A stretch of 64,000 bases of DNA from Thecaphora thlaspeos (lineage: Eukaryota > Basidiomycota > Ustilaginomycetes > Urocystidales > Glomosporiaceae): assembly GCA_900291925.1 (NCBI GenBank), contig UWYS01000017.1:502001-566000 (forward strand), in the 5' to 3' direction. Each line of letters begins with the position of its first letter. Position 1 is the first letter of the stretch. Shown one piece after another: positions 24,064-33,719 of this stretch. Under the pieces are notes generated by a model. That model did not search any database. It was given only the letters and a program-made list of their open reading frames with translations, and was not told the DNA's origin. Made by a program: the position numbers and the translations under genes.

Positions 24064-25384
24064 ACGCATCTCCCTGGGAACCTGTCCTCCCTGGGGAGCT
24101 GGCAGATTTTTTATCCACCTCCCTTTTCTACCACCATCTCCTCACCACCATGGCACACCATCTCTCTTGTCAATAACCATCTCCTGTATTGTTATTTCCT
24201 CTCTCTGACTCCACCATTGCCAAAGTGATCTTCACTGCTCATCTGCTGTCATGCCACACCACAGTCCTACCATCACACTGCCAAGCTGTCTGCAAAGAGG
24301 CAGCAAAGCTTTACAAGAAGCAGGAGACCGCTATGATGGAGGCCTTGCAGGGCCTCTCTTCTGGCAAGTACCAGAACCTTGTCCAAGCAGCCAGAGCTGC
24401 TGGTGTCCCCACATTGATGCTGTGGACCTGGCAGCAGGGCATCAAACCAAGGCAAACAGCCCACAGCTTACAGCAGACCCTCTCTCTGGCCACAGAAGCT
24501 GCTCTTGCTCTCCATATTGAGTGCAGCACCAACTAGGGCTTCCTGCTCACACCAACAATGGTCTGCAAGTATGCAGGTACTATTGAGGCACCTGTTGAAG
24601 CTGACAGCTGCCACAGAGTGACTGTGCTGGGCAAGAACTGGGTCTTGGCCTTCCTCTTGCAGCACCCATTGCTCCAGAGCAAGTATGACCAAGCCCTTGA
24701 CAACCAGTGCATGGACAGTGCCTTGCATGACAACCTTGCTGCCTCCTACAAAGTCCTCACCCACACCATCAAGGAGTATGACATCACATGGGACCAGCTG
24801 TACAACATGGACAAGACAGGTGTGATCATGGGCTTCTCTGGGAGGCAAAAGGTTGTTGTGCCGGCAGAAAAGAAGATCTCGACTTCTGCAACAAGTGCTG
24901 GGCACTTTGGATTGTGCCGGTCTGCTTCCCTGCCCTTTGACCACCTCCTGTGCAAACTGCAGGGCAGCACAGACAAGAGAAAGGGCAGCCTTGTCCAGTG
25001 CAAGCTGCTCAAGGCAGCCAAGCTTGCCAATGAGAAGAAGTGTCACAGTGCCTCACTGCTCAAGACCATTGCCAAGCCAGGTGACCGCCGCTACATCTGC
25101 AAGGACCAGATGATCGGCAGGGCCACGGGAGAGCGGCTCACCACCCATTGAGACCGCCAAGCCACCCACAATGACCAACTCACTTGCACTGGATCCCTCC
25201 CTGCCTGGGCCAAGCACTCTTGAGGCCTACAACATCCCCCTGATCTTCCATGACCCCTATGGCAGCTGTGGAGGACTTGCCAAGCCAGACTAGTTGTGCA
25301 TTGCATGTAGTTGCCTTTTTGGTGTGGTCATCAACACAAGAGATGGTGGTAGAAAAGGGAGGACAGCTTCTCAGGGAGACGCGT
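24064..25384 (+). mobile_element. pogo-like (Tc1/mariner) transposon with terminal inverted repeats
   Basis: The element is 1,321 bases and is flanked on both sides by TA (24062-24063 and 25385-25386), the target duplication of Tc1/mariner elements. The ends are inverted repeats: ACGCATCTCCCTGGGAA on the left and, read from the other strand, ACGCGTCTCCCTGAGAA on the right. The repeat continues as CTGTCCTCCC and then a perfect 17-base block TTTTCTACCACCATCTC (left 24124-24140, right 25340-25356). The left copy carries 32 extra bases between these blocks. The interior encodes a broken transposase. At 1.3 kb it is too short for a full Fot1/pogo transposase, so it is a deletion derivative that would need a transposase supplied elsewhere. 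Confidence 0.85.
24189..25151 (+). pseudogene. degenerate pogo/Fot1-like transposase
   Basis: Two frames in the same phase (to 24536 and from 24558) read as one transposase relic interrupted by a single TAG at 24534-24536. The N-terminal part resembles a helix-turn-helix and CENP-B-type DNA-binding region (KNWVLAFLLQHPLLQSKYDQ). The first catalytic Asp appears as NMDKTGVIMGF, where the family normally has D-E-x-G-F. After that the core of the DDE domain is missing and the sequence passes into a Lys-rich C-terminal tail. The protein cannot be an active transposase as encoded. Confidence 0.8.
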
Positions 25385-25466
25385 TAGTCAGCCATTTTCA
25401 GTGATTCAACTAGTTCTTCCCTTCGCGACAAGTCGCCCCTCCGTGTGTGCGGCTGTCGGGTAGACG

Positions 25467-25680
25467 ACCCACACTCTTTGTCAGCCCAAGTGGGTTGGTC
25501 TCGGGATGTGGTACGAGGCGGAACGGATCAAGAGACGAGAGATGGGCCCACAGCAAGCATGGATGGCGGGAGAGAGAGAGAGAGGGCTGCCGTGACGGCG
25601 CCGGTGCAGCAGGAGAGGAGCTTTCGCAGCGTCTGTACACCGGCGACCTACATGGCTGCCTCGGACGTCGGCGTAGCCCA
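25467..25680. repeat. upstream copy of a duplicated promoter segment
   Basis: This stretch, upstream of the secreted-protein gene, recurs in diverged form at about 27226-27425. Both share a CCCA-ACTNTTTGTCAGCC block, GTGGGTTGGTCT, an AGAG-rich segment, and GCTGCCGTG-CGGCG-CGGTGCAG. It marks the left boundary of a segmental duplication. Confidence 0.75.
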
Positions 25681-25696
25681 CTCAGGATAAGAGCCA

Positions 25697-25704
25697 CATA
25701 AATA
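25697..25704 (+). promoter_or_regulatory. TATA-like box of the secreted-protein gene
   Basis: CATAAATA lies about 115 bases before the ATG at 25815, a normal spacing for this window. It is called by consensus only. Confidence 0.4.
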
Positions 25705-25814
25705 GAAGACATTCCACCTCTTTCCTCTTCCCTCCCCGTTCCCTCAAACTCACATCCTCGGCTCGTCTAACCCAAGTTCTTCGATATAGATCCAACAACG
25801 TCCAACCTTGTGAG

Positions 25815-26679
25815 ATGAAGACTGCTTTTCTCTCTCTCTTGCTTGCCTTTTCATCAGGCTTCTTCGCTCCAAATGCTGCGGCTACCCCGATCGTAACGGA
25901 CTTGGATCGCCAAAATGATCTCTCCGGTTTTGGGAGTGGCCCTGGCCCGGATAAAGAGAGCTCCGAAATTTATTTTCCACCTGACCCCTACCCTGTAGGG
26001 TTACCACCCATGAAGGTGAGCCCGCAGCCGTTCCAAGATCGCTCGAAGCAGCTTTGAACGCCGCACTGACTCCTTGGGAAGGCACCGAGCCCTCGGAAAC
26101 ATATGGTAGATCATAACCCCGCAGCAAAAGGTCGAAAACATGATAAAGCACCGGTCTAAGACTTTCTCCGCGGCCAAGTTCTACTGCGTTATCTGCTACG
26201 ATGGTGGGTAGCTATCTCAGCCAAAATCGCTACAAAAGGGCTGAATCTTCCTTGGTGCGCGCCGACGACTGATTGATGGACTTTGACGCAAACACTCCGG
26301 CCAAACAAATTCTCAATCTTTGCAGGCCCGTTCAAAATATCGAAGACAGCCGAATATATAACGTCGCCGGCCTACGATGTCGAACACAAGTAGGTATCAC
26401 TCATGAGACCTTTCGCTACCATCTGCGCTAACTTTTGCCCGCTATACTTTCTTTGCGGTGCTGACATCGTCATTTCTTACGATGGTTTGGTCCTCAAGTT
26501 CGTTAACAGGCTTCAAGTGTCTCTACTTCTGGGGCGAAGACGTCCACTGGAATCACATGGGAGATACAGGCGACAAACACTTCGCCTTTGCGACCAGCAC
26601 GAAGGATGAACATGAGGCGGGCAGCTGCTGGACTCACCAAGGTTCCGATGTCTACTGCCCGAAGTGGCCCAAACAGTAG
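25815..26679 (+). CDS. small secreted protein of unknown family
   Basis: Predicted 174-residue secreted protein. Four exons (25815-26015, 26125-26203, 26326-26389, 26499-26679) close in frame. The last acceptor (CTCAAG) is supported by the decayed paralogue downstream, where the matching site reads CTCCAG in aligned intron sequence. A signal peptide covers about residues 1-24 (FLSLLLAFSSGFFAPNAAA). The mature protein has few Cys (FYCVICYDG, FKCLYFW, GSCW, VYCPKW), enough for two disulphides, plus several Trp. I recognise no domain. Size, secretion, lack of known homology, and position in a transposon-bearing duplicated island are what one sees with fungal effector-like proteins; that role is inference only. 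Confidence 0.72.
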
Positions 26680-27225
26680 TCTTCGTTCCCCACCTGCTCA
26701 GCTCGAGGCAGGCCCAGTGGATCCGAGCGCACACCGTTGAGCAACTGCCAGCGCACACACACACAACACACATGACCCCACCTCTTGTGAGGTGTTCCTC
26801 TCTGTCTATGACTCCTAGTCCATTCTACCATCTCTTCTCCCCCACATCTCTCGCCCTTGTCAAGACTGCATTTCTCGCATTCCCTCGTCTCTCGTCCCTC
26901 TACCAACCGCTTCCTCCCGTCTCGACGGCGTTGCCGTCATTATCGCTCCGCAGCACGCCCTCCGCTGTACGACGTCTTCGTCTCTTGTAGCTCCCTGACG
27001 CTCTTCCCTGTGCCAAGCCCAGGGAACTCGCCGAGCCGGCTCAGTGGTCTCTTTCCCGCAAACATTTTATGTGTTTCCTTTCTCTTGGGTGTGACGGACG
27101 GTCTGTCTCAACGGCAGGGCCCCCACTCCTCTATTGTTGACGCCTAGTTCGGGTGGGGGGGGGTTGGCGCTGTCGTTGTTCCTGGGCACAAAGATGATCG
27201 CCCACTAATCCACCATTCTCAGCCC
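26680..27225. other. spacer between the two copies of the secreted-protein locus
   Basis: About 550 bases with a CA-rich patch near 26753-26770 and C/T-rich sequence. No gene is supportable. Confidence 0.4.
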
Positions 27226-28100
27226 ATACTATTTGTCAGCCTATGTGGGTTGGTCTTGGAATGTACAGTACAAGGCGAAGTCGGTTCAGAGAGGAGAAAT
27301 GAGTCACAGCGAGCAAGAAGGTCAGGAGGGGGAGAGCTGCCGTGGCGGCGTCGGTGCAGCGAGAGAGGGATTTTACAGAGTCGCCACACTGACGATTCCC
27401 ACTCGAGTTGAGCCACACTTGGTTGCCATCTTCACCCCACTTACACGCCGTTCACACCCCACTTGGACGACCGATCCTTGCCATCAGAGCGAGCAACAGG
27501 TTGGGACAAGCTGAGATCTCGGCTCCGACTGATCACACGAGAGAGACATGGCGTGAGATTGTGGCAGAAGGCCGACAGGTCTCTGAGCTCGAGAAGGCTC
27601 CCGGCCCGCCGGAGCGAGACGAACGAGCGCAGACGAGAGCGGCAAGAGAGAACTACAGGGTGGGCAGAAGGTTAGAGGAGGTCTAGGCCAGAACGGGAGA
27701 AGAAGATGGAGGAACAGAGGGAGGAGAGCGCCGCGAGGCGGACGAGCTACGTGGCAAGGTGGGGTGGTCAACCGCGCCCAGACGCTCACGCCGCGTCGCC
27801 ATGTGGGCCGAGAAGGACGAGACTTTGGTCGCACATCAGTCACGAGGTCTCCGCTCGACCCTGAATTTAGCCTTGCGTTCTTATATAGTGCTGACATCGC
27901 CATCTCTTCTGCTCGTCTTCCTCCAGTATTGCAGACGACGTCAAATGCCTCTACTTTGGGGGAAACGATGTCCTCTTATATACCTCATCGGATTGCGACG
28001 CCAGCAACATAAGTTTGCCTTCAAAGCCAGCTCGAAAGGCATGCCGGGCGCCTGCGTAACCAGGCCCGGGAACCAAGCCTCCTGCTCCAAGTGGCCTTAA
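27226..28100 (+). pseudogene. truncated second copy of the secreted-protein locus
   Basis: The left part (27226-27425) matches the upstream region of the intact gene. The right part (about 27885-28100) matches its third intron end (GTGCTGACATCG), acceptor and last exon, ending CSKWP-stop where the intact copy ends CPKWPKQ-stop. Exons 1-3, including the signal peptide, are absent and replaced by about 450 unrelated bases. Within the last exon a net length change of about five bases between the DV codons and the KFAF block breaks the frame. It is therefore a decayed paralogue. Confidence 0.72.
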
Positions 28101-28527
28101 AATGTAGACGTTGAATGTCTTCCCTTTCGTTACATGCGAGTGGAGACGAGAAATCGGAGGGTGACGCTAGGACGATGTAGACATGTTGACCCGTGACGAC
28201 GGGGCGAACGGGTAGATCCACTGCGTCTGCTATGAATGAATCAAGTGTCAAAAGAAGATTCTCATGATGCAGATGACCACGGAGAAAGGGTCGAATTCGA
28301 CATCGAAAATTTCCCCTCGAGCGATGAGCAGAAATGACGATGCCGTTCAACGTCAACCCGACGCGACGCAGCACTAGAAATATAGCCTCTCCACAGGCGA
28401 ACCGAACAGCAAGCGTCGTAATGCATTTTTGAAATGGAACCTCGAGAATGGGGACGTGGCAGTGTACATCGATAGGTCTACAGGATCTCAAACCGTGCCG
28501 AGAGAGAGTAGAGAGGTGGAACCGGGT
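28101..28527. other. short gap between the decayed paralogue and ILV3
   Basis: About 430 bases, probably the 3' flank of ILV3 (minus strand). I see nothing else in it. Confidence 0.4.
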
Positions 28528-30590
28528 TCAGAGGTCCGTGACGCATCTGATGAAGCAACATCAATAAGGAAATTTAAAGAAAAAGGTCGAGCAGTTACCA
28601 TCAGTCCCTCCATTCTCTCCGTGACACACGCCAGGCGAAAGCGGCCATCTACTCACCCTCGCGAAGCATCCGAAACGTTGCGGACAAACTTGAGCAGGTG
28701 TCCCGATTTCGGCTTGAGTTCCTTTGGCGTCCAGTTCTCTCGACGCTTGGCCAGTTCAGCCTCGGTGACACCAACGAGCTCGAGCGTGTTCTTCTCGGCG
28801 TCGATCGTGATCGTGTCGCCGTCGTGTACTAGACCAATGGCACCGCCGACTTGGGCTTCTGGAACGACGTGGCCGACGACGAAGCCGTGGGAGCTGCGGG
28901 TGGGCGGACAGAGGTGGTCAGGAAAGAGGGAGGCGTCAATAGGAAAGAAGGCAAAGGGAAGCGAGAGGGAAGAGAGCCGCTGTGTGCGGCACACGCTCGC
29001 GACTCACCCGCCGCTGAATCGTCCGTCGGTGAGACATGCGACGTCCTGGCCCAGGCCGGCGCCCATGATGAGGCTGGTGGGCTTGAGCATCTCGGGCATG
29101 CCCGGTCCGCCCTTGGGTCCCTTGTATCGCAGCACGATGACCGTCTTTTCTCCCTTCTTGATGCTCCCGGTCTCGACGGCGTGGACCATCTCGTCCTCGG
29201 TGTCAAAGCACCTCGCCTTGCCCGTAAAGGTGAGGCCCTCCTTGCCGGTGATCTTGGCGACCGCTCCGCCGGGCGCGAGGTTGCCCTTGAGGATGCGCAG
29301 GTGGCCCGTCGACTTGAGCGGCTTGTCGATGGTGCGGAGAACGTCCTGTCCGGCGGGGAGCTTGCCGTGGGCGTGCGTCCAGCGGTCGCAGTTTTCGGCC
29401 AGGGTGAGGCCGGTGACGGTCTTGTGCTCGCCCTTGATGAGGCCCTGCTCGATGCAGTACTGGATGATGGTGGGGATGCCGTCGAGGTGCTTCTGGACGT
29501 CCTCCATGACGTACTTGCCCGACGGCTTGAGGTCGGCGAGGAAGGGGGTGGAGTCGCTGATGCGCTGGAAGTCGTCGATGGTGAGCTCGATGTCAACCGA
29601 GTGGGCGATGGCGATGAGGTGGAGGACGGCGTTGGTGGAGCCGCCGAGGACCATGGTGAGTGCGATGGCGTCGTCAAAGGCGGCCTTTGTCATGATGTCG
29701 CGCGGCTTGAGGTCGAGCTCGAGCAGGTTGCGCATGGCGGCGCCGACGCTGTCGCACTCGGCCAGCTTCTCGGGGTACTCTGCGGGGAAGGAACTGCTGC
29801 CGGGGAGCGTCATGCCGAGGGCCTCGGAGCAGGAGGCCATGGTATTGGCGGTGTACATGCCGCCGCAGGCTCCCGGGCCGGGGCAGGCGTTGCGGACGGT
29901 GTCGTAGCGCTTGCGTTCTGCGTCTGGGGAGCCGCCGTCTGCGAGGTACTGGCCGTAGCTCTGGAAGGCGCTGACGATGTCGAGGGTGCCGGGGATGGTG
30001 GCGCAGGCACCGGGACGGATAGTGCCTCCATAGACCATGATGCCGGGCCTGTTGAGACGGCCGAGGGCCATGAGCACGCCGGGCATGTTTTTGTCGCAGC
30101 CGGGGACGACGACGCAGCCGTCGAGCCAGTGGCCGCCGCAGGCGGACTCTACGCTGTCGGCGATGAGGTCGCGCGAGGGGAGGGAGTAGGCCATGGCGTC
30201 TGTGCCCATGCTGATGCCGTCTGATACGCCGACGGTACCGAACTGGTAGCCGGTGAGCCCGGCTTCGTTTACGGATTTCTTGACGCGGCGGCCCACTTCG
30301 AGGAGGTGAGAGTTGCACGGGTTGCCCTCGTACCATACGGAGGCGACGCCGACCATTGCGCGGGTGAGGTCCTGGTCGCTGTCGATGCCCTCTGTTGCGT
30401 AGAGCATGGCCTGGGAGGCGCCCTGGTCCTTTGGGCGTGTGATGATGCGCGAGAGGCGGTTGAGGTCTCCCGGCGGGGGGCGTGCGCTTGCAACCGAGGA
30501 GGTGGCGATTGTGCGTGGGGCGCCGAGGGCGGCGATGCGAGCAGCAGCCGGCCTGGCGGCTGCGGAAGTGGAAGCGAGGGAGGCGAGCAT
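28528..30590 (-). CDS. ILV3: dihydroxy-acid dehydratase, mitochondrial
   Basis: Ilv3 dehydrates 2,3-dihydroxy acids to 2-oxo acids, the third common step of valine and isoleucine synthesis, using an Fe-S cluster. Exons 30590-29008, 28893-28657 and a final 19-base exon 28546-28528 give 612 residues, normal for the family. The N-terminal 35 residues are Ala/Ser/Arg-rich, a mitochondrial presequence. Family motifs are clear: GCDKNMPG with a cluster Cys, [17 protein letters not shown], the long GGSTNAVLH region, TDGRFSGG across the first junction, and GHVVPEA. The last exon was placed because it supplies CVTD, the conserved end of fungal Ilv3; without it the protein would stop inside the intron. 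It shares an upstream region with the divergent prenylcysteine oxidase gene. Confidence 0.97.
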
Positions 30591-31228
30591 GGCGGTGGAG
30601 ATGGCGGTGCGTGTGGGTGAGGGGGTGGGGGTGAGGGTGAGGATGAGGGTGAGGAAGAGGAAGAGGGCGCGCGCTCAGAGGCAAGAACAAGTAAAGTGCG
30701 CGAGAAGAACGAGTAAAGTGTAGCAAGCAGCACACACTCAACTCTGCCAAGCGCGCGCCCGTTGATTTCAAAGACGCGCGCAAATGACTCGGAGCACCAG
30801 CGCCGCCCCCGATGGCGCCACCCCTTTGTCCGCTCTCGCATCGCATCGGGCCAAGTTCCAGTGCACGCTCCCCGCTCCTCTACATCAAAGCGTGCCAAAC
30901 GTCACCGAGCGCCGTGTGCCGTGTGCCGTGTGCCGTGTGCCGTGCGCGGTGCGCGCACGACGGCCGCCCTGCCGCCCAGCCTCGCACCTGCCGCTCGTTC
31001 GTTTCGCCCCATTGTCCCTTTTCCACCATCACCTCCCACCCGCCTACCTTGCGCCACCAGCAGGCCAGTCACCCTCCCGCCCCCCCGTACAACGCCCCGA
31101 GCACACCGCGCATATGACTTGCCATCGCCCTTCCTCCCTCCCCAGCCAAGCAGCAGCTACATAAGAGCTCGAGTCCTTCTTCCCACACACCCGCGCCCCT
31201 TCCCCTCTTCCACATCACCACCGCTGTA
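30591..31228. promoter_or_regulatory. divergent promoter region of ILV3 and prenylcysteine oxidase
   Basis: These 638 bases separate two opposed start codons. They contain G-rich and C-rich asymmetric tracts and a seven-base tandem repeat. A weak CATAAG box lies about 70 bases before the plus-strand ATG. Confidence 0.45.
30911..30945 (+). repeat. tandem repeat of the heptamer GCCGTGT
   Basis: Four perfect copies of GCCGTGT are followed by one GCCGTGC and a further degenerate unit. The repeat lies within the ILV3/prenylcysteine oxidase promoter region. Confidence 0.85.
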
Positions 31229-33236
31229 ATGAAGATCCTCAACTGCCTACACCTCGCTCTCGCCATCCTCCCCCTCGCATCTGCATTTCGCGAGCATGTC
31301 CAACGCCCCTTCCACCAGGGCGGCGACACCGCCCATGCCCTCGCTCACCTGTGCCCCGGCCTCGACCTCCCACGTGATCCGCACGTACCTCGCACACGCA
31401 AGGTCGCCATCATCGGCGCAGGCCCATCCGGAAGCTCCGCCTCCTACTTTCTCAAGACCGCGCAGGACAGGCTAAACTCGCTCGCTACAGCCAACACCTC
31501 CTCCGCCCCCGCAGACACGATCAAGGTCACCATCTTCGAGCGCGACGAACGCATCGGCGGACGCACTGCCGTCGCCTATCCCTACGACGACCACCGCTAC
31601 GAACCCGTAGAGCTCGGTGCGAGCCTCTACGCAGACGTAAACTACAACATGCGCCGCGCCGTCAACCACTTTGGCCTCGAAACGGGAGCGCAGAACGGCA
31701 TCGGTGGCGAGACGGGTGTATGGGACGGCCAGCAGTTTCTCTTCCGCGGCGACACCGAGAGCTGGTGGACCAACGCAAAGCTCTTCCTACGCTACGGTAG
31801 CAGCCCGCTCGCCGCCGAAAAGCTCCTCAAGCAGGCACTCGCCTCATTCCTCCGCCTTTACAGTCCGCGCTACCTCCACCGCCCCAGCAGCCGCGACGCC
31901 AACAGCACCGCCTCGGGCTTCCCTTGGACCACCATCTCGGCACTCGCACACGCCCTCAACGCGTCGGAGGCAGCCGCCACCACGGCGCGCGACTTTTACA
32001 CGGCCAACGGTGTCTCGGCCCTCTTTACCGAAGAGATGATCGAGGCTCTGACCCGCGTCAACTACGCACAGGACACGCCGAGCATCCACGCCTTCGGCGG
32101 CCTCATCAGCCTCGCCCTCTCGGGCGCGACGGGCGTCCGCCAGGGCAACTACCGTGTGTTTGAGCAGTTCATCAAGCGCAGCGGCGCCAGCCTCCGGATG
32201 GACTCGCCCGAGGGGACCGTGACAGGGCTCGTCAAGTTTGACAGCCTGGCGGATGCCGTCAAGGGCGGCAAGATTACGTGCCGCGAGGCGCTCAAGTACG
32301 ACTGGACCGACGGCGCGGCCGACGAGGCACGGTGGTGGGTGGGCACGCTCGACGGCGAGGGTGAGCTGTTTGACGCCGTGATCGTTGCGGCGCCCTGGCA
32401 CGACGCCGGCATCACGCTGCTCAACACCGACAAGCGCATCGCGCGGCCGCCCTACGTGCACCTCTACGTCACGCTGCTCGCCACCACGGCAAAGACGGCC
32501 AACCCCGAATACTTTGGACTCGGCAAGAACGACGACGTCCCCTATACCATCCTGACCAGTGACGAGAGCGTGCGCAGAGCTGCGGCGGCGGCCGCCGCCG
32601 CCGCCGAGGGAGAGGCAGTGAGCAAGAAGGATCAAATCAAGATGCCCAATGTCGAGGTGAGTACGGCGTGTCGTCCGGGCTCGGGCTCGGGCCAAGGCTC
32701 TCGCGGTCGTCGGCCTCGTGCTGACGGAAACGCCTCCGTTCTTCTCTTTGTCCCTCTGCTTGACCGCTACGCTGGCGAGACAGTTTTTATCGCTCAATTA
32801 CCTGCGCCCGCTGCGCACCCTCTCCGGCGCAACACCCTCTTCGCGGGCGGGCGAGCACATTGTCAAGATTTTTTCGCTGGCGCCACTGAGCAATTCGACG
32901 CTGGAGCGTCTCTTTCCAGCGACTAGCGTAGGGTGGATCGAGCGCAAGACTTGGTACGCGTACCCGGAGCTGAAGCCGACGACGCGCTTCCCACGTATCG
33001 AGGTGGACGAGAAGCTGTACTTTCCGAATGCGTTCGAGAGCCTGGCGAGCACGATGGAGACGAGTATAGTCAGTAGTCGCAATACGGTGGGACTGTTGTT
33101 GCGCAGGTGGTATGGAGATGCATTCGTCAACGGAGGAGAAGGATGCCCGTGGCAAGAGGCAGGGGACGAGGGGATGGACGAGGAAGAGGTGTTGGACAAC
33201 GACGAGTGGGCCGGGTGGGGATGTAGGAGTGGCTGA
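31229..33236 (+). CDS. prenylcysteine oxidase (flavoprotein)
   Basis: Prenylcysteine oxidases are FAD-dependent thioether oxidases that release Cys from prenylcysteine during turnover of prenylated proteins, in the lumen of lysosome or vacuole. Two exons (31229-32656, 32784-33236) join in phase 0 to give 626 residues. A signal peptide is present (LHLALAILPLASA). The dinucleotide-binding motif GAGPSG sits near residues 60-67, followed by the FAD-contacting stretch IFERDERIGGRTA. The C-terminal prenylcysteine lyase domain shows TWYAYPELKP, FPRIEVD, and FESLASTMETSIVSSRN. A nine-Ala run with low-complexity flanks sits before the intron. The family call is firm; the exact substrate is by homology. 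Confidence 0.9.
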
Positions 33237-33719
33237 GGGTGGAGGGCTTGTTGTGGATACAGTACTGTAGCAAAGGTTCAAGATTGTCGTGGTAAAGTCT
33301 TTTGCGCTATCGCTGGCCTGGGTGCGTGGTGGTGAGGCTGCTGTGATGGTGGCCGTCGCCGTCTGACTGACTGTGGGATGGCGGCGCGCACGTTTTCACG
33401 CCACATCGAAAGGCGACGGCGATGCACGCCATGCAGGGCGGCGCGGGGCAGAGGCGGGGCAGGGGCCACCCGCTTCTTGCTTGCTTTTGCTTGGCTTTGG
33501 CCTTGGACCGTACATACGGCTCTCGCTCCCCTCGCTCCCTCTCCCTCGCTCCCTCGTCCTTTTCAGCACCACCACCTTCATATCTGTCAACAGTCACCAT
33601 CACCACCACCCCCACCTCCCCTCCTCGTCGACTTCCTCGATCGAGAGAGAGGGTTGCCCGCCCCTTCCCCCCTCCTCCTCTTCACAACGCCCCTCACCCG
33701 CCCTCACCAACCGCTCGCC

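Noticed and set aside
28429..30224. Two long plus-strand open frames (492 and 457 codons) across the ILV3 gene
   Set aside because: They lie antisense to a clear Ilv3 coding sequence; high GC content at third positions keeps the opposite frames open. Their translations are low-complexity and have no family features.
31844..32797. Minus-strand frame of 317 codons opposite the prenylcysteine oxidase
   Set aside because: An antisense shadow of a well-supported gene with no motif of its own.
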